Source: Bacteroidales bacterium
GTDB lineage: Bacteria > Bacteroidota > Bacteroidia > Bacteroidales > ML635J-15
Length of the DNA: 9,667 nucleotides
Assembly (NCBI GenBank): GCA_017997855.1
Contig: JAGOEF010000044.1
Coordinates: forward strand, 1 to 9,667
Reading direction: 5' to 3'
In this document: positions 1 to 6,830 of the stretch, piece after piece
Layout: the number at the start of each line of letters is the position of its first letter
How positions within the stretch are numbered: position 1 is the stretch's first letter
Notes under the pieces: model-generated
What the model saw: only the letters and a program-made list of their open reading frames with translations
Database searches by the model: none
What the model was told of the DNA's origin: nothing
Translations under genes and position numbers: made by a program

Positions 1-1982
1 ATTTTCTCAAAGCCTTTTTCGCTGCTCATACCCTGAATAATAGCACGGCGGCCCTGCAGGTCACTCATCACATCACCCATACGATCGCCGGGAACCAATA
101 CTTCCACATCGTAAATGGGTTCCATAATTTTCGGTCCAGCATCTTTAAATGCCTGACTAAAGGCATTACGACCGGCAAGACGGAAGGAGATTTCGTTTGA
201 ATCAACCGGGTGCATTTTACCATCGTACACACATACGCGGATATCGCGGGCATAACTACCGGTAAGCGGACCTACTTCGATTTTCTCCATAATACCTTTC
301 AGGATTGCGGGAAGAAAACGTGCATCGATGGAACCTCCCACAATACAGTTGTAGTATTGAAGTTTGCCGCCCCAATCGAGTTCAATTTCGTCTTTACCAC
401 GAACCGAAATCTTATACTCCTTATTGTTGATTTTGTACATATCGGGTTCTGGCATTCCTTCGGTATAGGGTTCCACAATCATGTGAACCTCACCAAACTG
501 ACCTGCACCACCCGATTGCTTTTTATGACGGTAATCGGCCTGAGCTTTTTTCGTGATGGTTTCACGATAAGGAATACGTGGTTTAATAAAGTTGGTTTCA
601 ATTTTAAACTGATTGTCGAGATGCCATTTCAGAATATTCAGATGGTACTCGCCCTGACCGGAAAGAATCAGCTGACGCAGTTCCTTGCTGTGTTCAAAAA
701 CAATGGTCTGGTCTTCGTCGCGCATGCGGTTGAGTGCCTCACCCAGCTTTTCTTCCTCACCTTCGTTAACGGTTTTAATAGCAGTACGGAATTTGGGTGC
801 GGGCCATTCGATGCTGGGAATAGTCCAGTCGAGTCCGGGGGCAACCAGTGTATGGCAGGTTTTTGTACCTTTCAGTTTAACGGTGGCTCCAATATCGCCG
901 GCGTTGAGTTTCTCAATTTTTGTACGGTTTTTACCGGCACAAACAAACAACTGCGACAAGCGTTCTTTAACACCTTTGGTGGAGTTGTAGAGGTCGATAC
1001 TTTCGGTTACTACCCCAGACATTACTTTGAAATAGTTGATTTCGCCGATATGGTCTTCGATAGAAGTTTTGAAAACAAAAACCGAGGGTTTTGCTGCGGG
1101 GTCGCAAACCACGGGGTCGCCTTCGCTGTTGAGGGTGGGTTCTGCTTTGTCAGGACTGGGTGCTACATTGGCAATAAAGTCCATCAAACGTTCAACACCG
1201 AGATCGGTGCGTGCATTTACGCAAAATACCGGAAAAATTCCACGGTGAGGCAAACCGGCAGCTATTCCCTGCATCATTTCGGCTTCCGAAAGTGTATCGT
1301 TTTCAAAAAACTTTTCCATCAACGACTCATCCGCTTCAGCGGCTTTCTCGATTAGCTGGGTTTTAATATCTTCAACATGACCCATTTGCGAAGCAGGAAT
1401 TTCTCCGACAATGGTCTTACCATCTTTGTAGGTGTACATTTTCATGGTAATAACATCGATAATACTATCGAAGCTTACACCCTGATTAACCGGGAATTGA
1501 GCCAGCACCACATTACCACCCATCGATTCCTTAAGCATATCGAAGCTTTTTTCGAAATTGGTTTTATCGTGGTCGAGATGGTTCATTACAATAATCACAG
1601 GTTTATGTGCCTTCTCGAGGTAGCGGTTATGAATTTCGGTACCTACTTCAACACCATTCTGGGCATTAACAACCAGGAGACCCAAATCGGCAGGGTTCAG
1701 CGACGAAACTACCTGTCCTACAAAATCATCCAGGCCGGGATTATCGATAATGTTGATTTTGGTATCTTTGTATTCGGTGTACATAACGGTCGAAAAAATC
1801 GAGTTTCCGTTATTCTGTTCAAGAATACGATAATCTGATACCGTGTTTTTGCTGTCGATATCACCTTTACGGTTAATTACACCTCCTAAATACAACATAC
1901 TTTCGGCAAGAATGGTCTTACCCGCGCCACCGTTTCCGAGCAGGGCAACATTTCTGATCTGTTTGGTCTGATAAGTTTTCAT
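1..1982 (-). CDS. fusA2: Elongation factor G paralogue (EF-G2 type) with altered GTPase centre, 3' end cut by window
   Basis: A translational-GTPase homologue of EF-G. It reads from an ATG at 1982 leftwards for 660 full codons; roughly the last 60 residues of a protein of about 720 lie outside. Residues 16-23 form a complete P-loop (GNGGAGKT). The G3 box at residues 80-87 is DNPGLDDF instead of DTPGHVDF, so the His that supports GTP hydrolysis is Leu84. Switch I (residues 57-61) reads NNGNS where EF-G has ERGIT, and G4 is NHLD instead of NKxD (134-137). Domain IV is well conserved, including the KKQSGGAGQFG loop and HPVDSNE, which argues for a real role on the ribosome. The gene is not beside rpsL/rpsG, unlike the housekeeping fusA. 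From established knowledge, Bacteroides carries an EF-G2 that promotes translocation without GTPase activity and supports gut colonisation; this protein resembles it. Assignment to EF-G is very sure; assignment to the EF-G2 branch is likely. No Shine-Dalgarno precedes the ATG. Confidence 0.93.
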   Translation of the reverse strand, partial: MKTYQTKQIRNVALLGNGGAGKTILAESMLYLGGVINRKGDIDSKNTVSDYRILEQNNGNSIFSTVMYTEYKDTKINIIDNPGLDDFVGQVVSSLNPADLGLLVVNAQNGVEVGTEIHNRYLEKAHKPVIIVMNHLDHDKTNFEKSFDMLKESMGGNVVLAQFPVNQGVSFDSIIDVITMKMYTYKDGKTIVGEIPASQMGHVEDIKTQLIEKAAEADESLMEKFFENDTLSEAEMMQGIAAGLPHRGIFPVFCVNARTDLGVERLMDFIANVAPSPDKAEPTLNSEGDPVVCDPAAKPSVFVFKTSIEDHIGEINYFKVMSGVVTESIDLYNSTKGVKERLSQLFVCAGKNRTKIEKLNAGDIGATVKLKGTKTCHTLVAPGLDWTIPSIEWPAPKFRTAIKTVNEGEEEKLGEALNRMRDEDQTIVFEHSKELRQLILSGQGEYHLNILKWHLDNQFKIETNFIKPRIPYRETITKKAQADYRHKKQSGGAGQFGEVHMIVEPYTEGMPEPDMYKINNKEYKISVRGKDEIELDWGGKLQYYNCIVGGSIDARFLPAILKGIMEKIEVGPLTGSYARDIRVCVYDGKMHPVDSNEISFRLAGRNAFSQAFKDAGPKIMEPIYDVEVLVPGDRMGDVMSDLQGRRAIIQGMSSEKGFEK

Positions 1983-2027
1983 GTCAGAGTCTATCTGGTT
2001 TTTATTAATAATTATTCACACATTATC

Positions 2028-2045
2028 ACGGGCTTATGCTCCCGT
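2028..2045 (-). other. Short hairpin near the predicted 5' end of the EF-G2 transcript
   Basis: ACGGG and CCCGT form a perfect 5-bp inverted repeat around an 8-base loop. If transcription starts about 6-8 bases past the predicted -7 box, this hairpin would lie almost at the 5' end of an approximately 67-base leader, ahead of an AT-rich stretch and the ATG at 1982. A 5' stem of this kind can stabilise mRNA or modulate initiation, but the role here is inferred. It has no U-tract on either strand and so is not an intrinsic terminator. Confidence 0.4.
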
Positions 2046-2055
2046 AAAAGGCGTA

Positions 2056-2085
2056 CAAAAATAAGAAAATTTTTGTTTGCACAAA
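2056..2085 (-). promoter_or_regulatory. Bacteroidota-type promoter for the EF-G2 gene
   Basis: On the minus strand TTTG (2085-2082) is followed after 18 bases by TATTTTTG (2063-2056), an exact match to the TAnnTTTG -7 element used by the Bacteroidota primary sigma factor, with a -33-like TTTG at near-normal spacing. It lies 73 bases before the EF-G2 start in the only sizeable intergenic region of the window. The spacer is slightly shorter than usual. No equally good promoter faces the flippase; the best is TTTG at 2076-2079 with the weak GAAACTTG at 2097-2104. Confidence 0.5.
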
Positions 2086-2121
2086 TGCCTGAATCAGAAA
2101 CTTGAAATAAAAGCCTGATGA

Positions 2122-3666
2122 ATGAAAAAGAGCGTGTCAGGACTTTCAAAATATGTATATTTGTCGGAGAAACATGTTGAATTTTTGAAGAAGAATTTTG
2201 TCATAAATCTGGCGTTCCTGCTGCTGTTGAACCTGTTGGTAAAACCTTTCTGGATTTTTGGAATCGAGCGGAGTGTTCAGAACATTGTGGGAGCCGGCGA
2301 GTACGGGTTTTACTTTACCCTGTTTAATTTCTCGCTGATTCTTCAGATTTTGCTCGACATGGGCACCACCAATTTCAACAACCGCAATATTGCGCAGCAC
2401 GGGCACATGCTGAGTAAATATTTCTCGAATATAGTTTCGCTTAAGTTCATGCTGGCAATTCTTTACGCGGTTGTTTCGATTGGCATTGCACTGGCTATCG
2501 GCTACGATTTACGTCAGATGTCGGTATTGGCAGTATTAATCCTCAATCAGTTTCTCTCCTCGATGGTGCTCTATCTCCGATCGAATATCAGTGGGTTGCA
2601 ATTGTTTAAAACCGATAGCGCACTTTCAGTCCTCGATCGTTTTATAATGATTGTTGTATGCAGTCTGCTCATTTGGGGCAACGTGACATCAACACCCATG
2701 CGGATTGAATGGTTTGTATATGCCCAAACGGCCAGTTACCTGATAACAGCCCTGGTTGCTTTTGTATTGGTTCTTCGGCACACACAATATTTCAGGCTTA
2801 GTTTCAACTTCCGGTTTTATGCGGTATTTCTGAAGCAAAGCTGGCCTTATGCCCTGCTGATATTGCTAATGGCCTTTTACAACAGGGTTGATTCCATTAT
2901 GATTGAGCGGCTGCTTCCCGATGGACAGGCTCAGGCAGGTATATACGCACAGGCGTTCAGGCTTCTCGATGCATTTTCGATGATTGCATTTCTGTTTTCT
3001 GCTTTACTGATGCCACTTTTTGCGCGCATGTTGGGTAAAAAAGAACCCGTTGACGAGATTGTCAAAATATCATCTTTATTATTGATTGTTCCGGCTATTC
3101 TGCTTGCCGCAGTGTGCATTATATACAATCAGGAACTGATGAACCTGATGTATGTGGCCCACACCCGCGAGTCTGCAAATATTCTGGGCTTTTTAATGAC
3201 GGGTTTTGTTGGTATCTGCGGAACCTACATTTTCGGATCATTGCTTACAGCCAACGGGAGTTTAAAGCAACTCAACATAATGGCAGCATCGGGAATGGCT
3301 TTCAACATTGCTGTTAACTTTATGATGATTCCGCGGTTTGGAATCGAAGGCGCTGCAATAACCAGCATGGTAACCCAACTGTTTACCATGGCAGCCCAGG
3401 CATTCATCGCCGTTAAAATTCTGCAGCTCCGCATTAATTACCTGCTCGTAATTCGCATATTACTTTTCTTCCCGGCAGCCCTTGGAATTGCATGGCTCAG
3501 CAAAAGTCTTATCCAAAACTGGCTGGTTGCATCAACAGTTACCCTGTGTATTGCGCTTATCCTGGCCTTTGTAATTCGCATTTTTTCATTTTCGAAACTA
3601 GGAGAACTACTACGACCTGTAAACGAAGAAAATAGCCACACCGAAGCCGACAATAACGAGAAATAA
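2122..3666 (+). CDS. Wzx-like oligosaccharide/polysaccharide flippase (MOP superfamily)
   Basis: A 514-residue polytopic inner-membrane protein expected to move a lipid-linked glycan or related polyprenyl carrier across the cytoplasmic membrane. About 14 hydrophobic helices can be traced, among them residues 25-48, 105-128, 133-152, 170-188, 198-218, 284-303, 315-335, 355-377, 410-432, 441-460 and 468-487. Family-typical patches include KPFWIFGIERSVQN near 41-54, YGFYFTLFNFS at 61-71, FYNRVDSIMIERLL at 252-265, and NIAVNFMMIPRFGIEGAAIT at 395-414, the usual N-x-x-x-N...IP..GI.GAA signature. A hydrophilic tail follows residue 490. The ATG at 2122 has no Shine-Dalgarno and gives a polar extension of about 22 residues before the usual N-terminus of such flippases, so a later start (TTG at 2185) is possible. 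It is the first gene of the plus-strand cluster, 13 bp before the glycosyltransferase. The substrate is unknown. Confidence 0.9.
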   Translation: MKKSVSGLSKYVYLSEKHVEFLKKNFVINLAFLLLLNLLVKPFWIFGIERSVQNIVGAGEYGFYFTLFNFSLILQILLDMGTTNFNNRNIAQHGHMLSKYFSNIVSLKFMLAILYAVVSIGIALAIGYDLRQMSVLAVLILNQFLSSMVLYLRSNISGLQLFKTDSALSVLDRFIMIVVCSLLIWGNVTSTPMRIEWFVYAQTASYLITALVAFVLVLRHTQYFRLSFNFRFYAVFLKQSWPYALLILLMAFYNRVDSIMIERLLPDGQAQAGIYAQAFRLLDAFSMIAFLFSALLMPLFARMLGKKEPVDEIVKISSLLLIVPAILLAAVCIIYNQELMNLMYVAHTRESANILGFLMTGFVGICGTYIFGSLLTANGSLKQLNIMAASGMAFNIAVNFMMIPRFGIEGAAITSMVTQLFTMAAQAFIAVKILQLRINYLLVIRILLFFPAALGIAWLSKSLIQNWLVASTVTLCIALILAFVIRIFSFSKLGELLRPVNEENSHTEADNNEK

Positions 3667-3679
3667 ATATCTTTGTGAG

Positions 3680-4672
3680 ATGAAGAAGAAAGCATTGACA
3701 CAAAACATTCAAATTTCGGTAGTATTGCCGGTATATAACGAACAGAACAACATTGAAGCGCTGAGTCGTGAAATTATTTCTGTGCTCGGAAACCTGCAAT
3801 TTTCGCGGCTTGAATTAGTATTTGTGAATGATGGCAGTATCGATAATTCGTTGCAAATAATCAAGCAATTATCCGCAAACGATAAAAGAATTAAATATAT
3901 CGATCTCAGCAGAAACTTCGGACATCAGATTGCTATTACGGCCGGTATTGAAGCAACAAAAGGCGAACGAATTGTAATTATGGATGCTGATTTTCAGGAT
4001 CCCCCTGCCCTGATTGCTGACCTTAGCAAAAAAATGGACGAAGGCTTCGACGTTGTATATGCCCGAAGGTTAACACGACGCGGCGACAGTGTGTTCAAAA
4101 AAACAACGGCCCGCTTGTTTTATCGCACCTTATCGTTGATTACTCGCAGCAAAATCCCGGTTGATACCGGTGACTTCAGAATTATAAACCGAAAAATTGC
4201 CAATATTCTTATGAAAATGCCGGAGCAACAAAAATTCCTGCGTGGTCAGATTGCATGGATTGGCATGAAGCAAACTTCGGTTGATTTTATCAGGGATAAG
4301 CGAAGCGAAGGTAAATCAGGTTACTCACTAAAAAAAATGTGGCGCTTTGCTATTGATGGCATTACATCGTTTTCTGATTTCCCTTTAAAGTTTGCCACCT
4401 ACCTTGGGTTTATTTTCAGCATAGTTTCGTTCATACTGATTATCTGGGCCTTGTATCAGCGATTGGTTGCCCAGGAATATGTTCAGGGTTGGACATCTCT
4501 CATTCTCAGTATTTTGTTTATCGGGGGCATTCAACTGGTAAGCATGGGAATTATTGGTGAGTATATTAGCCGAATTGGCAACAACGTGAGAAACAGGCCT
4601 TTGTATATCATTAATGAAACGAATACCGACGATGGGGATAACGACACAGATGAGGAAGATAGTTCAACCTAA
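3680..4672 (+). CDS. Polyprenyl-phosphate family-2 glycosyltransferase (DPM1/GtrB-like) with two C-terminal TM helices
   Basis: A 330-residue GT2 enzyme with a GT-A fold. It is expected to transfer a sugar from a nucleotide donor to undecaprenyl phosphate on the cytoplasmic face of the inner membrane. Visible motifs are VLPVYNE (15-21), VNDGS (49-53), SRNFGHQ (77-83), the metal/donor-binding DADFQDPP (102-109), DTGDFR (162-167) and GKSGYSLKKM (211-220). All key acidic residues are present. Two membrane segments follow (about 237-260 and 271-295), matching GtrB, ArnC and similar enzymes, and the length is normal for them. The last 19 residues are strongly acidic and polar, and their codons overlap the start of the next gene. 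It lies 13 bp after the flippase, which suggests joint work on a lipid-linked sugar. The sugar cannot be told from sequence. A DPM1-type enzyme often works with a small GtrA-like flippase; none is visible here, so the MOP-type protein upstream may take that place (inference). Confidence 0.92.
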   Translation: MKKKALTQNIQISVVLPVYNEQNNIEALSREIISVLGNLQFSRLELVFVNDGSIDNSLQIIKQLSANDKRIKYIDLSRNFGHQIAITAGIEATKGERIVIMDADFQDPPALIADLSKKMDEGFDVVYARRLTRRGDSVFKKTTARLFYRTLSLITRSKIPVDTGDFRIINRKIANILMKMPEQQKFLRGQIAWIGMKQTSVDFIRDKRSEGKSGYSLKKMWRFAIDGITSFSDFPLKFATYLGFIFSIVSFILIIWALYQRLVAQEYVQGWTSLILSILFIGGIQLVSMGIIGEYISRIGNNVRNRPLYIINETNTDDGDNDTDEEDSST

Positions 4673-6830
4673 AAAAAACCGGTTAATCATAGTTTTTATT
4701 CTGATTTGCAGTTTCTCGGCACTTGTATTTGTGGTCTCGAGAGTCAATATGGTTAACCCGGTCGGACCTAAAACATTATCCGATAGTACCGATAATTCAG
4801 GCAATAAAATTATTATTGATTTTGAAACCCGCCAATATCTTGACCCGGCGACCCTTCATACTGTAAGCACCGATGTTTCGCTTTCAGGCAATAAGTCATG
4901 TGTTTTGTTGTCAAAAAAAAGTTACTCGGCTGCAATCATACTCGACATTGACAAACTCGATACCGAAAGCCTCGCTGATCTGAACCTGAATTATTGGTAC
5001 TATCCGATGACTAAGAACATTGATTTAATGATGGTGGTTTCGGTGTTCGACAAAGACTTTAAAACACAACTATTCTGGGATAGTCATCATTTGACAAGCA
5101 CACAGGCGGAATCTGATTCATGGTCGAAGACGGGTAAAAAGTTTCATATTCCCGATTCTTTAATGCAGAAAAACAACAAGCTTAAAATATATGCTATAAA
5201 TAATATTGACGCAAGCCCCATTTATCTCGACGATATAGAATTGGATTTTAGCGGAAACATTAACACCGGTGGATTTTCCCGGTCAAAAAATATTGATTTC
5301 GAGAACCTGCAGGGTAAGGGCATTTCAAACCTGCAGGCCTATCAGGGTACACAATCATCGGTTGCATCAGGTAACGATTCCTACTCCTATCTTTATTCAT
5401 GCCCGATGTCGGATTTCGATCTGAACAATGCCGACCAATTGAACTACCGGTTTTATTTTATGAACGAAAAAGAGCTGGTCAACTTCGTTTTGGTGTTCAG
5501 CATTAAAGATAACAAAGGCAATACGGTTCACTGGTACGGACACCATATCAACCAGACGAATCCTGTAAAGTCATGGACTAAAATGCAGGGCTATATGCCT
5601 ATACCCACAGAGGCTTGCAAACCGGGTAACACCATGGAGATTTATGGTTGGAACCGAAACGATAACACCGTGTATACCGATGATATATATTTTGTGCTAA
5701 AGAGCAATAAGGACATAAAAATGGGGAACGAAGTACTTTGCGACCTTACAAAAGAGCCCAACTTTGCGCCTAAAATAAACCAATCGCCATACCAAAACAT
5801 TATCCTGCATAAAGCATCGGCAAACCATCTTTGGCTGGGTAATCAAATAACCCAGATTCAATATTGCATGACTGCCCGTATATTAAGCAATACATACGAT
5901 CAGGTTGTTGCTGGTAATCAACCCGCCGAACTCAGTTGTTACTACATCGAAAATGGCAGCTTACACGCTGTTCCCATAGGTTTAGGGACTGAACTCAGTA
6001 CAAATTCATTCCTGATTCCTTGTGATATTAACACTGATGGAACCGATGAAATACTTGCATTCGATAACAACAACAAAAAGCTGATTTGCTATTCAATGAC
6101 CGGGAACGTAAAATCGCTGAAAGCACAAAAAAACTATGGAATTGACTACAGTAAAATTGGTGGTTTCGAAGATGTCAGATTGGGATGTAAAGTTCTGGGT
6201 ACCGACGGGAAACAAGCATGTATGATAATCAGCAACAGCGGAAAAGCAGGCATACTCTATACCACGTCGGGCAGCACAGTTTTTGAGCCCATGGCCGGAG
6301 ATTTCGGTAATATTACCAGGGTGTTTTCGGGCGACCTGATCAACGATAAACCCGGCCCCGAAATCGTTTTGCTGGGAGGAGCCGAAAATAGCTGTAGCTA
6401 TAGCATTTACCATGCAGAAGGGAAATGGCCACATTTTAAAATCGCATCACTGGTTACCGGTCGGAATGGCAAAGCAGGTTACGACGGATTAAGCAATACG
6501 TCAGAGTATTTCATTGGTAATTTCAAAAGCGGAACACCTGCCAATCTACTTATGCTCGACCGAGCCTGGAGGTTCGATCTGAAACTGATAGAATTGAATA
6601 AAGGTCATTACGAAATAATTAGAAATGTTGATTTTTCGGGTTTTACCGACTATAATAACCCCAAATACTATCCGGCTACAGCCATAGCATGCGGAAATTT
6701 TGCAGGTGACCCTCATAGCGAAGTCATGGTTTTTTCGTTTAGCGAAAAGTATTCTGCCATTTCGTCGGGAAGCCTTAGAAAAAACCATTCATTTTTTACT
6801 CCAAAAGTTGAAGTCTATGAATTTAAATAA
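4650..6830 (+). CDS. Membrane-anchored extracytoplasmic protein: two duplicated beta-sandwich-like modules plus FG-GAP-like propeller
   Basis: I do not recognise a named family. From the ATG at 4650 the protein has 726 residues. This start is preferred over the in-frame ATG at 4614 because it puts a basic stretch (MRKIVQPKKNR) right before a hydrophobic helix at 12-30; it overlaps the glycosyltransferase gene by 23 bp. There is no lipobox, so the helix is an uncleaved anchor or a signal peptide. Residues 55-200 and 215-350 are two copies of one module: each begins IDFE, has W-x-x-HH followed by SW(S/T)K and IP, and ends (I/V)Y-x-DDI. Residues about 405-726 hold blade-like repeats with acidic turns, for example DINTDGTDEI (459-468), GDLINDKPGPEIVLL (561-575), GNFKSGTPANLLML (623-636) and GNFAGDPHSEVMVF (682-695), spaced roughly 50-62 residues. 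This resembles FG-GAP/VCBS propellers. A role in glycan binding or scaffolding is inferred from the fold hints and neighbours. Confidence 0.85.
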   Translation: MRKIVQPKKNRLIIVFILICSFSALVFVVSRVNMVNPVGPKTLSDSTDNSGNKIIIDFETRQYLDPATLHTVSTDVSLSGNKSCVLLSKKSYSAAIILDIDKLDTESLADLNLNYWYYPMTKNIDLMMVVSVFDKDFKTQLFWDSHHLTSTQAESDSWSKTGKKFHIPDSLMQKNNKLKIYAINNIDASPIYLDDIELDFSGNINTGGFSRSKNIDFENLQGKGISNLQAYQGTQSSVASGNDSYSYLYSCPMSDFDLNNADQLNYRFYFMNEKELVNFVLVFSIKDNKGNTVHWYGHHINQTNPVKSWTKMQGYMPIPTEACKPGNTMEIYGWNRNDNTVYTDDIYFVLKSNKDIKMGNEVLCDLTKEPNFAPKINQSPYQNIILHKASANHLWLGNQITQIQYCMTARILSNTYDQVVAGNQPAELSCYYIENGSLHAVPIGLGTELSTNSFLIPCDINTDGTDEILAFDNNNKKLICYSMTGNVKSLKAQKNYGIDYSKIGGFEDVRLGCKVLGTDGKQACMIISNSGKAGILYTTSGSTVFEPMAGDFGNITRVFSGDLINDKPGPEIVLLGGAENSCSYSIYHAEGKWPHFKIASLVTGRNGKAGYDGLSNTSEYFIGNFKSGTPANLLMLDRAWRFDLKLIELNKGHYEIIRNVDFSGFTDYNNPKYYPATAIACGNFAGDPHSEVMVFSFSEKYSAISSGSLRKNHSFFTPKVEVYEFK
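4812..5699 (+). repeat. Internal protein-level tandem duplication (two modules of about 140 residues)
   Basis: Within the anchored propeller protein, residues 55-200 (4812-5249) and 215-350 (5292-5699) align along their whole length by eye. Shared landmarks are the IDFE opening, a central LFWDSHH / VHWYGHH strand, SWSK / SWTK thirteen to fifteen residues after the W, an IP turn, and the closing IYLDDI / VYTDDI. Nucleotide identity is low, so the duplication is old. The paired His and Trp residues are conserved between copies and could form a ligand or metal site (inference). Confidence 0.65.

Noticed and set aside
210..1355. Long plus-strand open frame (381 codons) opposite the EF-G2 gene, and another at 1377-1838
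   Set aside because: Both are antisense to a well-conserved coding sequence, their translations have no recognisable domain, and they arise from the codon bias of the gene on the other strand.
3668..3675. Exact TAnnTTTG box (TATCTTTG) just before the glycosyltransferase ATG
   Set aside because: It would place the transcription start at or inside the ATG, has no -33 TTTG, and lies in a 13-bp operon gap. A chance match is more likely.
4670..4678. Run of eight A at the end of the glycosyltransferase gene, considered as a programmed frameshift site joining it to the next protein
   Set aside because: The stop codon TAA is formed by the base before the run and its first two A, so the ribosome terminates before it could slip on the run.
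4913..4920. Run of eight A inside the anchored propeller gene, considered as a slippage site or sequencing frameshift
   Set aside because: The reading frame and the module homology continue unbroken across it, so no frameshift is needed to explain the gene.
5304..5337. AACCTGCAGG repeated twice with an internal 8-bp palindrome
   Set aside because: Both copies encode Asn-Leu-Gln in frame within one gene; a 10-base repeat at this distance is likely coincidence and nothing suggests an operator.
6700..6816. Upstream in-frame starts for the GH16 lipoprotein (from 6700)
   Set aside because: They would add 39 mostly polar residues before the lipoprotein signal and move it away from the N-terminus; the ATG at 6817 gives a standard signal with lipobox.
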